Shown piece by piece: positions 33,689-52,151 of a stretch of DNA of 64,000 bases (the first letter of the stretch is position 1; the number at the start of each line of letters is the position of its first letter). The stretch is taken from NCBI GenBank assembly GCA_007026445.1, contig VDMD01000102.1, forward strand, positions 1 to 64,000. Reading direction: 5' to 3'. The notes below the pieces were generated by a model that searched no databases, was not told where the DNA came from, and worked only from the letters and a program-made list of their open reading frames with translations. The translations under genes were made by a program, and so were the position numbers. Source of the stretch: Schizophyllum amplum (lineage: Eukaryota > Basidiomycota > Agaricomycetes > Agaricales > Schizophyllaceae).

Positions 33689-33979
33689 TGCGTCGTGGAG
33701 CGGTGAAGGGAAATAAAATCAAGGAGAAAGAGGGTGGACTCCGTGGCGGAGAGAAATTGGAGTGTGGCAGGAAGCGATGTGAACCGTGCCGAGGAGATAA
33801 TCGAGCTGTGGCAGGCAACGTTGGAAAATGTGGCAGAGCGACGCGATCCGTGGCAGAAATGACTGGGAAACCAAGCGTCGCTGCAGTATAGAAGAAGATC
33901 GTCTGCGGCGTAGGGGAAGTCGTCCGAAGCGTCAAGGGAAGTCGTCGTCTGTGAAGAAACATCGCCTGGCGCGCTCTAT

Positions 33980-34001
33980 GTTATATACCCCGGCAGAGGC
34001 C
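33980..34001 (-). promoter_or_regulatory. TATA promoter module of the C2H2 gene, shared with the right edge
   Basis: On the minus strand this reads GGCCTCTGCCGGGGTATATA followed by AC, about 290 bp before the C2H2 ATG. The same 22 bases occur on the plus strand at 63919-63940. The TATATAA core and its position support a core promoter. Confidence 0.55.
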
Positions 34002-35272
34002 CACAAAGCAGGCCCGTGCCCGCCGTCTGAATTGCCGTTTTTGGGAAACCATTGTTCACGCGCCATACACGGTGCACCATTTATGATCGCCGTGCCATGC
34101 TCACCATTTCTGACAAGCCATACCCCATCGTTTCGATCAACTAAAGGCCAGCGATGAGTATCCGGCTAGTCAAAAAGGGGAGTCACCTAGGAGATGGCTG
34201 ACATGGTCGCCCCGATCTGCGCTATTGAGCCGCGTTAGGAATGCTGTTTGTTGTGCACGAGGAGGATCCTTTGTGGGGGACGCCGGGCGTGCTGTGTGAT
34301 GAACGACGGACGGCCTGTTTTGTGCACGTAAGGGGTCCTGAGCGGTGCAAGCAGGACCACCATTGTGTCGCCGATCATAGGCCGGTCCCACCCAACTCGT
34401 GTTGTGAAGCAGAGCAATTGAACACAAAGGTCTTGAATCTCTGCAAAGGTGAGCACAGATCATCACAGTGTATCAGCGTCAGAGACATGTCAGGTGCTGA
34501 TGGGTATCGGTGTCAGGTGAGGATGTCTAGAGCGTTCAGAGGGTAGCCGAGGCATAACGCACCGGTGAGAATAGTATGCTGTTGACCGGCGTGAGCCTCG
34601 CAGACGGCTCGTAGTGGCCATAAGTCTGTGAGATTTCTGCAGAGGTCAAAGAGACGTATGAACGCCAAGGCGTCGATTTTGAGGTGTGCCAGACTGTGCG
34701 TTGCGGAGCATTGAACATCGGCAGCAGCACATAGGCTCGTACTACCGGAGCCTATGTCCAGGACCAGCCGCGTCCTAAGAAATCGTGCTGAGAGCTAGTC
34801 AGAGAATAAGGCAGATACCCTTGACAGAGTCAAGCTTGACCAGATGCAGGTAGACAGGAAGTAGACATGCGTTTGGAGACGTCCGGGGGGTGAGCACTGA
34901 GTCGCCCAGCTGATGACTCGCCCGTCTTCAAGCTGCGATCCACGTTTCGTCGGGAGACCAAGTTCAAGTCAGTCCGGCTCCAAGCTCGTTTCGCGATGCC
35001 ATTAACCAGCGCTATGCAGGAAGAGGGTCGGGAGCCGCGACCTGACGCGACGACCGCCGTCTGCCACGTGTTGACCAAATATTTGGTCTCTGTGATCTGT
35101 CTCATCCAAATCCAAACTTTCCAGTATCTCGCCTTCGTTCATCGAAAGAGCTACCGAGCTGGCAGTGCTTCAGAAATGGTCGCAGATCAAGCGATGCGCA
35201 TACTGTACAGCAAATAAGTACAGGACTCATGCGTACAGGTAGTTGTACAAAACCGACTGTACTGAGGAGCCT
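34002..35272. other. Intergenic, no gene recognised
   Basis: About 1.27 kb between the C2H2 promoter module and the end of the BCP1 gene. Short open frames show no similarity. A weak imperfect duplication around GTGCACGA / GTGCACGT (34250-34340) is the only structure noticed. Confidence 0.4.
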
Positions 35273-36496
35273 TTAGCAATACCTCTCCCCCATCTCCTTC
35301 ACCATATCCACGAACCTCTCCGCAGACACCAGCATCAGCCGCCCGCGCGTATCTAGGCCGAAGGACTCCTTGTCCCTCTTCTCCTCCTGCTCCAAGTCCC
35401 CCTTCTTCTTCGAAAACGCGTAATCCGCCGTATACGCTGCCGCCCGCGCGATCACCTCGTCCTCTGGGTGGAAACTGTATATCCCGTCCGCCGGGCGCGT
35501 CATCTCCACCGCCGCTTGTTGCGCGGGGGTCTTGACCTTTTTTGCTTTTGACCCGGAAGCCTTCGTCTTCCGTGCGGGCCGTGCGCTTAGTGCCTGCTCT
35601 TCTTCCATGGTGAGGTGGTACGTTCGCGAGGGGATGAGCAGGTGGGAGAAGTTGTATGGCTGGTTCTGTTGGTGGGAGTTCAGAATTAGTACGCGTGGTG
35701 TTATTTCTCTCAGCGGGGACTGATGAGCCACAACGATGTAGGATTGCGGGGTAAAGTGGTCAAGGCGCAGTAAAGTTGATCAAGGCAAAGAAGATAGCAC
35801 GCACTCCATCCACGGCCACCTTCAGCTCCTCCACCAGCATCCGGGTACATGTGCGGGATGACCTGCACGGGCATATTGATCAGGCGCTCGCACAGCACCA
35901 GTCCCACTTGTGCATCTCCCCGAAGCAGCGCGCTCAACGAATCCTGCATTCCCGGTGTTCCCGATGCCTTTTGTACGAAGTACTCTGTTAGGGCCTTCAT
36001 GGATGGGTGATCCTGCGAAAGCGTAAGCGACAGACACTTGAGTATGGACTTCTCGACCACAGGTCCCTGGTGGAAGTGAAGAGGTAAGGCAGGGAGGACC
36101 ATGCCAAGAGAATCAAGCGAGCAGGTTAGGAAGAGCCCCGACGCACCCGATGCGTATGCATGTTAATCGCCGTCAGGATAGCATACGGGTCTCCCTCTTC
36201 CCCGTCCGTCTTGATTGTCGTGCCGACGTTCCCCTGGCTCAAAATGAGCTCAGTGAGCTCTTCCAAGTGTAACGCCTCCGCATCTCCCTGGAATAGCTGC
36301 ACCAGTAGCTTTTTCAGCGGCATGGTAGTCGATATCGGGGTTGGGGCTGCAGAAGTCGAAGTCGACGTCGACGAGGCTCTACTAGTGGGTCGCTTCGTCA
36401 AACGCAGAGTCGCCGGAGCGGAGAGGGGCTTACGACGTCAGAGTCTGAGCCTGCATCGGAGGCTGCGTCGTCGGCGGCTTGCTTTCGTTTGGCCAT
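35273..36496 (-). CDS. BCP1: BCP1/BCCIP-family protein
   Basis: Yeast Bcp1 is a nuclear chaperone for ribosomal protein uL14 and is needed for export of Mss4; BCCIP is the animal relative. The first exon MAKRKQAADDAASDAGSDSD is basic then acidic; after an intron come SLVDVDFDFCSPNPDIDYHA, the family's D-F-F-x-P motif, then KKLLVQLFQGDAEALHLEEL, TELILSQGNVGTTIKTDGEE and GDPYAILTAINMH. The next exons hold KALTEYFVQKASG, VGLVLCERLINMPVQVIPHM (the conserved SERLINMP block) and QPYNFSHLLIPSRTYHL. The last part has the Lys-rich RKTKASGSKAKKVKTPAQQ and IYSFHPEDEVIARAAAY before GERYC and the stop. One base change near 36320 shifts DYHA into KKLLVQ. Essential in yeast, which argues against real decay. 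Confidence 0.88.
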
Positions 36497-36797
36497 CGCT
36501 TGAGAGTGAGTGCAATGCTTGAAGTTGACGATCGAACGGAATACTCGTCGATCGAATTGATCAATGGCATCAACAGGGGCGTCACTTCCACGGGATGGAC
36601 CCACAACGTATACGCAGACTCGGGTTGACGCTGGGTTTGAGCAGGCAACAGGGATAGCAAACCAAGACGTGAGTATAATAAGTGTTTTGTACATACACCG
36701 CGTGCAGTACTTTTGCCGCTACTACAGATGCCCAAGACATAAAAAGTACACAAAGATCACTTTTCCCGGTGCGCGTCTACCCGGACGCGTGGTTTTT
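36497..36797. other. Short intergenic between BCP1 and AROM
   Basis: About 300 bp; both genes are on the minus strand, so this is the AROM 3' flank and the BCP1 promoter. Nothing else seen. Confidence 0.4.
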
Positions 36798-43016
<6,219 letters not shown>

Positions 43017-43733
43017 CGGGGATGGTGAGCGGGTCTGAAGTACAAAAGAATTGGGCGACAACAATGACTCCGATCTCCGCGGATAGCGCGGACGTGAATG
43101 ATGGCGTGCGCAACGAGACCGGCGCCTATTTGAGCATCGGCGGTAAGCGTGCGGTGGCTTTGAGCTTTGATGAGCGCCGCTTTGGCCCGCGTCGTTTGCG
43201 GTAGACGACAGCGAACAGCTTCAAGGAGGTCGCTACCAGGTCACTCGTTCGGGAGGCGTCGTAGTAACACGTTACGCGCTGAGACACGAGCCTTGGGCGC
43301 CTGGGCGCTCGCCGCGCTGATCGCGACATCGCCCATCCCTCGCAGCCGCCATCGCCCGCTCATATCTCGACCCAAAAAGCTAATAAACCAGCTGAAGCAC
43401 ACATCGTTGCTTTCGGCACGAAGCAGAGCGTTTATAGGGTGTCGAGGAGGACGTGAGAAGTCGAACTGATCACGTGCATTGTCAGCTACAATCGCATCTG
43501 CAGTGCTCGACTTTTGCAAGTTCAACGCGCTTGGAGTGGACAGAACAAGATGATATGTGCATGAAAGGTACATAATCCCAATGCACATGAAATGCCTGCT
43601 GAATAAGAATAAATATTTCGTCGAGGCCGTCCATCCATCAGACTTGTACTTGACAGTGACACCGCTCAACAAACGCACCGACTTCATCCCCTGCCAGCGC
43701 CATCCGCAAACGACATTGCCCTACGTCGCGCGC
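43017..43733. other. Intergenic between AROM and the LRR gene
   Basis: About 720 bp: promoter of AROM and 3' flank of the LRR-protein gene, both minus strand. No clear TATA box, which suits a housekeeping promoter. Nothing else recognised. Confidence 0.4.
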
Positions 43734-46700
43734 TCATGCCCCGCTGCCGCCTGCATCTAACCGCGATCCAGATAGCTTCCTCCGCAGCGAGGGCGCCACC
43801 ACCGTCGGGCTCTCCGACCTGCCTTCCGGGATCGGCGGCGGCGACGCCACCTTCGGCGACCCCGGCCCCGAGGACAAGACGCCCATGATGGAGTTCGACG
43901 ACGACCGGCTGCGCGAAATATACGGCCTCGGCGACGGCTTCGCGCCCTCGCGCGTCGTCGGCGACTTCAGCGATTCCCGCGACGACGCCCGCCCGAGCTC
44001 TTTGTGCACCGGCGGCGACTTCGCGTGGTCGTCCGGCAGGCGCTCGTCATCCGCCCGCGTCCCGTCCTCCGACAGCTCCCGCGGCGGCGGGCGCTCTACC
44101 ATCGCTTCCAGCAGCTGTAAGCAAGATACAACGTTAGTAAAGCTGCCATTATAGCCTAAGCACTAGCCTCACCTCTCGCCTGAGTTCCTCGCCCGCGTAC
44201 TCGCCCTCCATCTCCTCCGGGCCCAACAGTACGGTGCCCTTCCTGAACACCTCGCCCTCTTCCTCTACCCACGACCGGCTGCGCACCGTCGGGCTCGGAA
44301 CACCCTCCGAGTCCACGAACCGCGGACCCTCCTCGTCTTCATCATCCCTCGCTAGCATGAAAGTCGGGCTCAGCACCCTGTCCTCCGGATTAGGTTCCGG
44401 CTCCGCACGTCCTTTCCCCTTATCCACGCGCGGCGTCGGCGGGCCCTCGTCCTCTTCCTCCTCATCCCCCGCGCCATGTCCATTAGTAGCCGCGTGCCCG
44501 TTAGACAGCTCCATAGGCGAACGCCGCTGCGGGCTGACGCGCGGACTTGCCATCCGCGGGCTGTACGGCACGTCGAGATTCTGCAGCGTCAGCGTCGGCT
44601 TGGGCGAGGTCTTTGCCGTGGCCGGTGCGCCTGTGCCTGCAGGTCCGTCCCCGACGCCGGGGTCCTCCTGCAGCCGTTCGAGGAGCCCGCGCAGCTCGTC
44701 GTTAACGACAAAGAGTTGCTCCAATCGGGTCGCGTCTGCCTCTTCTGTGACGACTTGTGCGAGCTCAGCGACCAGGTCCTTGGCCCGCGCGGCCGAGTTC
44801 GACAGCGTCAGCGTGCTTTGCGTAGGTGCGCTAGAGGGGCCGGAAGAGACGAGAAGGGATGGTGTTGCAGCCGCTAGCAAGGCAGACGGCTGCGAGGCTG
44901 GTGTTGGGGCGGGTGGAGGTGTGTCGAGTAACGTGCGAAGTTCTTCTACGCAGGCGCGTCCTCGGATGAGAACATCCGTGCGAATCTGCTCACGTCGTCA
45001 GCTCTGTGCGAGGCGGGATGGCGCATGCGCGGGCGCACCTTCTTCTCCTCGTTGAGCCTGATCGTCTTCGCCAGCTCGCTCTCCTCAATCATACCCCACA
45101 CGCCCTTGCCCTGACCGCGACCGCTCTCCACAGACGCGGCCTGCGCGTTCTTTTCAGCTTCCTCCGTGTTTCGCACACAGGAGCTGAGGATCTCGCGGCA
45201 CATCCTAGCACAACACGGACAAAATCGTCAGACGTGCACAACGAAGGACGTCGAGCAACTGACCTGGCAAACTCCTCATCCCCAGGAGGAATGTTCAGAT
45301 CGAGGCACCGCATAATATGATTAGCTTTTAAGCCTGAGCTCAGCGCCATGACGCCTGCGATGTCGAGATTGTTCATGGTAAGATCGAGGTGCAGCAGTGA
45401 GCTAGATTCCGGGAGAAATTCAGCTAGCGCAATGGCCCCTGCCGATGTCATCTGGGTGGATGACAAAAAGAGGCGCTTGAGGGCCGTATTGAGCGTGAAC
45501 GCCGTTCGTAGCGATTGGATCTGTGAATTCCCATTTCAGTGAGTTTTGTCACTTGACGCGCAGGTAAGCCAGGCCAACGCACACCCTCCAATCCTGGTCC
45601 ACAGCACGGGTTCTTGCTCAAGTCCAGAGTCTCCAGCGACGAGTTGTATTTCTGCAGAAATACCATTGAGATCGACCCCACCAAATCGAGACGGTCCTCA
45701 CTAGGGCCTCCGCAACGGATATCAAGCACTGCACATCGAGCTTGTTCTCGCTCAAGTTCAACACCTTCAGAGTGCGGTTCCGCTTGAGCACTTGCGCAAT
45801 ATACGTGATGCCTGTCTACAAGGGCAGCAACGTTAGCTGGAGCGCAATACTGCACATGCAGTACGTACCCGCAGATCATTTCCCTTCAGATCCAATGTCC
45901 GCAGTGCCCCCAGCCGCGGGAGCGTGTCCAGCGCCCGCACCTTGTCCAACAACGCCGCACTCGGTCCCGCGGCATGCCGTTGCGCCGTGGTCTCCCCGCC
46001 CGACGGGGCCAGATGCCGCGCCGTCACACCGCCCTGCACGGACGACGCGATGATCGGGACGTGTTGACCCGTCGCCGACAGCGGTATCGCGCTTGTCGTT
46101 GCCTGAGCACGCTTCGAGCGCGGGATGTACGGTGTGTAGGTCGTCTGCGGTGTCTGCGCTGGGTGCTTGGGCGGAGGGAGCACTGGCCCCGAGCGCGGCG
46201 GGGGTGCCGGAGGAATCTGTAAGGTGGAGGACGGCGGGGAGAGCGGCGGGAGACCAGAGATGACGGGCGATGGGGGTGCCGAGGGGGCGGGGGATGGTGA
46301 CGGGCTGGGCACAACGTCGGGATAGTCCCGAATCATGAGCGCGATGGCCACCGCGCCCGTCGCATTGATGCGGTTGTGCCGCAGGGAGATGTTGCGGAGG
46401 GAGGAGGTGCGGACCGCGCGTGCTGGGAAGCGCCTTGAGTCTTCGTGATACTGATAATCTGTAGGGACTCACCTAATGTTTCTAGCGACGCGTGACGTAG
46501 GGAGCAATCGTCCAGGCGTAGGGACACTAGACCGGCTTGTGGTGCTGTAGGTAGTGCCGCTACGATGTACTCGATTGACTTCTTCTCCAGAGGATTTTGT
46601 GATAGGTCGAGGAATTGCATGTTCTGCGCCTTCTCGACAAACACACCAATGAGGCGGAATGCGGGTGTCTTGAGTCGCTTGTTAGACTCGAGAGATAGGT

Positions 46701-47424
46701 AGGAGAGCGTGTTTGGGATGAGCAGCGCATGGAGGATTGGTTTGAGGGTCTACCAGGGCTGTCAGTAAGCGCGCTTCTGAGTGGATAGCACACATACCGA
46801 CTCGTCTAAATCGCACTCCTTGAACGTGAGCTTGCGCAGTCCCCATTCAACCGTGAACACGTCCGACAGAATGCTCGCCGTCGTCAGCGTCATCTGCACA
46901 CCAGAAAAGTCCACTGCACGCGGATGCGTGGGGGTTGCGTTCTGCGCAGCGTCAGCAAGTGAAGTAGTCTCATACGCGGCACGCACCTTGAATGCCGTCG
47001 TGATGGCAGGGTCCGGGGACTCGTCGCAGCCCTCGCAACACTCGCGATAAAAGCTCTCGACTTTGTCCAGCGTCCACCACTCCTCGTTGTCGGGCCCGGA
47101 GCTGCTCCCCCGCAGCACCCGCTTTCGCCGCTCAGCTTCGCGGTCCTCGATTGCCCGCTTCTCCTCCTTGAGCGTCGGGGTCGACGGCGGGTTCAGCGAC
47201 GAAATAGGGTACACCACCGCTATCTCAGGCAGGATAAAGTGCGCGCGCTTAAGCGGCCGTGCATCGTCCCCCGAACCCGTAGTATTCTGGTTCGGCAGGA
47301 ATCTGGTGATGCGCGAGAACAGCGACTGCTGGGGAGGCGGAGGGCGCTTGAGAATGGATTTCCCTGGGATGGGGATCGTGTTCGCCGACGAGGAGGGTGA
47401 TGGTCTGGGGGAAAGTGTAGCCAT
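43734..47424 (-). CDS. Leucine-rich-repeat (RNI-like) protein related to PPP1R37
   Basis: The N-terminus MATLSPRPSPSSSANTIPIP has KSILKRPPPPQQSLFSRITR, LKRAHFILPEIAVVYPISS and a helix around WWTLDKVESFYRECCEGC. The same order (K-R-x-x-F segment, then a Y-x-x-x-C helix, then ribonuclease-inhibitor LRRs) occurs in the PP1-regulatory protein PPP1R37. LRRs follow: VDFSGVQMTLTTASILSDVF, LSYLSLESNKRLKTPAFRLI, NMQFLDLSQNPLEKKSIEYI, GLVSLRLDDCSLRHASLETL, SLRNISLRHNRINATGAVAI, then a Pro/Ser-rich insert of about 110 residues, and further repeats LGALRTLDLKGNDLR, LKVLNLSENKL, SLETLDLSKNPCCGPGLEG and LLHLDLTMNNLDIAGVMAL. The C-terminal 450 residues are disordered with a coiled part (EEADATRLEQLFVVNDELRG). 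About nine introns. Its phosphatase link is inferred, not shown. Confidence 0.7.
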
Positions 47425-49085
47425 GAAGTCTTCCCGACGTCGTTCAGCACATCCGCGGCGCGGTCGTCGACTCGAATCCGGCAGACAATGAGCCAAATAT
47501 TTGGTCAAAGCCACGCGACCGTGCGAAGTTACTGTTGAGACTCAGAGTCAGAGTTGACTGCCTGCAATCGCTACTGGCGCGAAGACGATGTTCGATCTTA
47601 GAGAGCCGTGCTACGGGATCTTGTGGCTATTGCAAAGTTTCCTATTTACAGCAGCACTAACATCATTCAATATCCACTGAAGTATGCCAACCTGACACAG
47701 AGTTGACTTTGTGGATCCGTACCTAGCCCGTATCTCATGACTGTCTTCTATGTCACTGGTCCAGAGGTGAAAAGCCGAACAGACAAGCCCAGTTCGTCTC
47801 TTCGCTGCTTCGCGCAAAGGTGTATTTGTTTACGGTAATAGTCACTTCTCCCACCACTTTTGCAGAAGGGCTGGCTCATCTGTAGAGCATCAAACTAAGT
47901 ATCCCCCTTGCTTGTCCCGGGTTGCGCAGGATATTCTTGCCCTTGTCCTCCACGTCCTGACGGCGTGTAGCAAACGTTGTCGGCAAAACAACGACGTTGT
48001 CCGTGCCAGGCTGAGGCCTCACAGCTGCGCACACGATGTAGAAGGTCACAGCTTCGTCAGCGCCAGTCGTTCTGTATCATCCGACTTGAGCATATGGGAC
48101 AACAATAAATCTTTGATCTGGAGAGCCGCCCTCGCGAGACAAGGATTTACACTGACAGAAACAGCCTGCTGCTTGAAAGTCAGTACCCGGCCATGACACA
48201 GAATAACGTGCTCTCACATGTTTCGCAACACGCCGAAGAAGCTGCAGGCTTCCCGAGTTGACTGTGACACAGCAAGGAAGAAGGTCCGTCAATGGTCTAA
48301 TTTAACCGTCATGATCGCGCCGCGCCATGGGCGCCCACGCGGGCAGCAGGCAGGCAGTCGAGCGCGTCCATGAAGTTCGGAGGACCCGTGCGCGTGAATC
48401 CCGATGATTCGTAGGCTTGAAGTTAGTTTGAAGACCGACAGATTATAGCATCCACCACTGTTGTCGACGTAGACTTCTAGAGAAGTCATGGTCAACCGCT
48501 TCGTAGTCTTTTGCTGATTCCTGAGGAGTGTCAGGGCCATGTGATGTGGCAGGATTCAGACATAGTGATACTGCAGATGTGAGCACGGTTCACGTTGCAG
48601 TTGAACGTGGGCGGCTCAGCAAACTGTCTCTCTGAGTCTTTGCCTTCCTCCCAATGAGCCTCACGCCCGGATCGAACGTCGGAGAAAGGGGCGGAGATAA
48701 ATCATACGGCACTTGAAGGAACAATAGTGGTCAGTGAATGCCAACACTTCCGGCACCGGGGTTGAGAGTTAGAAGCCAATGATACGCGGTCACCGCTGGT
48801 CATGCGTGCTGCTTGACCTTGGGAACATCATGCTCGACGCCGCCGGACGTAAGTTACGAAGCTGAAAGTCGAACTGTGGGAATCGAAGGACGGCTCGGCC
48901 GCGCGGCGCGAAGACCGGGTTCCCAAAGCAGAAATATGACGTCGGCCCTGACATCGCCGCGGAACGGGACCCACGTGGCAAAACATATTTTGCCGAAAAG
49001 AGAATTGCTCTGCTCGTCATTCCGGCCGACGACCTCGCGCTTTGTTCTCTTCTCTCGTCGTTGTTCCCCCCGACGCCTAAACACA
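47425..49085. other. Divergent intergenic region, LRR gene / NADH dehydrogenase gene
   Basis: About 1.66 kb between two divergent start codons. Stop codons are frequent in all frames and no open frame has recognisable similarity. I see no TATA box, tRNA or inverted repeat. Confidence 0.4.
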
Positions 49086-51375
49086 ATGGCGCTCGTCCGC
49101 CAGGGACAGGGTACGCCGCACACCCAATAGCCATATACGTACTAACAGTTGGCCAGCCCTTACCCGCGCTTTCACGCATTCTAGACCTTCGAGAACTCTT
49201 CATGTGAAGAACGCTGCCCTTCTTCCCCACAGAGTCGCCGCACGGCACGTGTCGACGGAGCCGACTGTGAGTCCCAGGCTTATAGGCTAGGAGCGGGACG
49301 CTGACGCGAGACAGGCCGGAGGGGACAGCGCGCTGCCTCCTCCCCCACCGCCGCCAAAGGCGTCGCGGTGGAGTCGGTTCCTTATGATTCTCGGCCGCAC
49401 GACGCTCGCTACGATTGTGGTCGCCGGGGGCACGTTCTGGTACGTCACCCAGAAGAACCGTCACCCGGGCAAGCAGCTCCCCCTCGACTCGACGAAGAAG
49501 ACGGTCGTCGTGATCGGCAGCGGCTGGGGGGCAACAAGCTGGCTCCGGAACGTCGACAACACCGAGTTCAACGTCGTGCGTGCGCTCTGCTCAATACTAC
49601 CGTTCTTCGCTGACCGGGGTCGTCAAGATTGTCATCAGCCCGAAGAACTATTTCCTCTTCACGCCCTTGCTTCCCAGTGTGGCTGTCGGCACGCTCAGCC
49701 CGCGCTCCATCCTGCAGCCCACGCGCTTCGTGACGCGCCATAAGCCGCGCCAAGTGCAGGTCATCGAGGCGGAGGCTACGGACGTCGACGTGAGTCGTCA
49801 CGATGGACTTATCTGCACCGCCTAACACCCTCGCCAGCCCGTCAACAAGACGGTCACGTTCGCCGACAACACGCCCATCAAGGGCGCCGTCTCCGCGACC
49901 ACCATCCCTTACGACTACCTCGTGTACGCGCCCGGCGCCGAAGTGCAGACCTTCAACATCCCCGGCATCAAGGAGAAGGCTTGCTTCATGAAGGAGCTCG
50001 GCGACGCCGAGCGCCTGCAGGACCGCTTCATGGACTGCCTCGAGTCTGCGGCCTTCCCCGGCCAGTCAGACGCCGAGATCGACCGCCTCCTGCACGTTGT
50101 CGTTGTCGGCGGCGGTCCCACTGGCATCGAGGTCGCCGGCGAGTTCCACGACTTCCTCGAGGACGACCTGAAAGCGTGGTACCCTGAGCTCGCGCAGCAC
50201 ATCCGCATCACGCTCGTCGAGGCGCTGCCCAGCGTTCTGCCCATGTTCTCGAAGCAGCTGATCGACTTCACGGAGACGTCGTTCAAGGAGAGCAAGATCG
50301 ACATCATGACGAAGACGATGGTGAAGGAGGTCAAGGACGAGAGCGTGGTGCTGCAGATGCCCGACAAAAGCATCGTTGAGGTGCCGTGTGGCGTCGTTGT
50401 GTGGGCGGCGGGCAACCGCCAACGCGCGATCACCATGAACCTCATGAAGAAGCTCGGCGCGGAGCAGGACAACCGTCGCGGGCTGCTCGTGGATGGTAAG
50501 TCGGCAGCTGTCGATCTCTGCCTTTTATTTCTAACGCAACGGACAGACTACATGCAGGTCAAGGGTTCCGGCGGCAGCATCTATGCCATTGGCGACGTCA
50601 CCGCCACCTCGTACGCGCCGACCGCGCAGGTCGCGTCGCAAGAGGGTGCCTACCTTGCCCGTGTGTTCTCGCAGATGGGCAAGAAGGACGCGCTAGAGCG
50701 TCGTTTGGCGGATATGCGCACTGAAGAGGCGAAGGCCCTTGGTGAGTAGCTTTTGCCCTTCCCAATCTCATCTGCGTCGATCTGTTTGCTGCTCACTTAT
50801 ACCTGTCCCGCGCGTCCACAATGATCCTGCTCGTCCGTGACCACCCCGCTGACGAACCCTTAGGCACCCCTGAGGCCGCGAAGGCGCATTCCGAGGAGAT
50901 TGAGAGTGTCTCTTCCGCCTTGCAGAAGGTCAAGATTCGGCCCTTCAGCTACTCGCACCAGGGCTCGCTCGCGTACATCGGCTCCGAGAAGGCCATTGCG
51001 GATTTGCCCTTCATGAACGGGAATGTGCGTGTTGATTTACTGGTGTGGTCTTCTGTTTTTCTGGCTGATGAGCGTCCGCCTCTAGATTGCTTCCGGTGGT
51101 GTCGCGACGTATCTGTTCTGGCGCAGCGCGTACCTAACTACTCTATTTTCGCTGCGCAACCGCACGCTGGTGGCGGTTGACTGGATGCGGACGAAGGTCT
51201 TTGGCCGGTGAGTGTTCAGTTTGTTATCCCGTTATTGGCCTGGCGTTATCCATCGGTGTCATATGCTTCTTGTCTTATACTCCCTCACGTCCTTGCTTCA
51301 CGAAATCGTCGTCGTTTGGTGTGGCTCGGTGTATCCATTGCTGACTCTTTTTCCAGCGACGTCAGCAGGGAGTGA
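49086..51375 (+). CDS. NDE1: External mitochondrial NADH:ubiquinone oxidoreductase (NDH-2)
   Basis: Rotenone-insensitive, non-proton-pumping NADH dehydrogenase of the inner mitochondrial membrane. The presequence is Arg- and Ser-rich (LTRAFTHSRPSRTLHVKN, AALLPHRVAARHVSTEPT). A TM anchor follows (FLMILGRTTLATIVVAGGTF, then WYVTQKN), which puts the enzyme on the outer face and separates it from internal Ndi1 types. The first dinucleotide fold is VVVIGSGWGATSWLRNVD, then ISPKNYFLFTPLLPSVAVGT and PYDYLVYAPGAEVQTFNIPG. The second fold is LHVVVVGGGPTGIEVAGEFH. FAD and quinone regions are VVWAAGN, GSIYAIGDVTATSYAPTAQV and IRPFSYSHQGSLAYIGSEKA. The C-terminus anchors in the membrane (SGGVATYLFWRSAYLTTLFS, NRTLVAVDWMRTKVFGR) and ends DVSRE. 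Seven or more introns; no frame error. No EF-hand insert is visible, so Ca control is unlikely. The internal form, NDI1, is the main alternative. Confidence 0.92.
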
Positions 51376-51675
51376 GCGCGCGTCGGTGCTCAGAGCGGGT
51401 AGGGCGTGTCAGAGCATGGCCAGCGCTGGGGTATGATCTGGCGGGCTTGGGGCTGGGTACGCGCGTTTGCTCGGGTGCGAGCTTGCGCGACGGACGGGTG
51501 TTGAGGGCAGGTACCTGGATGTCCGTCAGATATTCGGGATACCCTCTGTTACGGCTCATAGACTTATTCATACTGTTCGCATATTATAGACCTAGCCGAT
51601 TGAGTAGAGTTTGCCCAATTTGTTGTATCGCGATGCATATGGCAGCCTGGCCGAGCCTGATGCGGCTGACCGATG

Positions 51676-52075
51676 TTATAAGAGCCTGTTCAGCTGCGCC
51701 GCCAACCCGAGGTTGAGCTCGAGTTTGAGTTGAGTTTGAGCTGAGTCTCGCTGGGTTTCCTGTTTGGGCTGCCCTCGGGAATCCCCGCGATTGCCTTGGT
51801 TTACACCTTTTCGCAGATCCTGCGATTCTGTAGTTGAGAAAAAATTCCAGACCTCGGCATGTGTGACTCAGGCAGTGTGCACGTCAATGAAGGCTGCTTT
51901 TGTGCTGTGAATTGTGCTCTACACCGAAAGGAAAGCATATCTATTGACACGCGAGCGATTCGGCAGACAACGGTCCGACGAGCCCAAACAGGAAACCCAG
52001 CGAGACTCAACTCAAACTCAACTCAAACTCGAGCTCAACCTCGGGTTGGCGGCGCAGCTGAACAGGCTCTTATTA
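51676..52075. mobile_element. MITE with ~95-bp terminal inverted repeats and TTA target duplication
   Basis: The element proper is 51679-52072 (394 bp). It begins TAAGAGCCTGTTCAGCTGCG and ends with the exact reverse complement. The inverted repeats continue for about 95 bp, through a G/T-rich GAGTTTGAGTTGAG block to TTTCCTGTTTGGGCT. TTA flanks both ends (51676-51678 and 52073-52075). TIRs plus a 3-bp TTA duplication fit a PIF/Harbinger-type MITE, although the usual GGG start is missing. No coding capacity. It lies 300 bp after the NADH dehydrogenase gene. Confidence 0.88.
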
Positions 52076-52151
52076 TGTCCAGTCCGTCCTGAGTCCGTCT
52101 GTAAGTCTGAAGGATGTGTCGGCGGCGGCATGGGCCAAGGCTTGCTGACAA

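Noticed and set aside
33597..33962. 121-codon minus-strand frame before the C2H2 gene
   Set aside because: It lies between the TATA module and the C2H2 start and has a Pro/Thr/Ser-rich composition; more likely 5' UTR.
44234..45055. 273-codon plus-strand Ser-rich frame
   Set aside because: Antisense shadow of the GC-rich disordered C-terminal region of the LRR protein.
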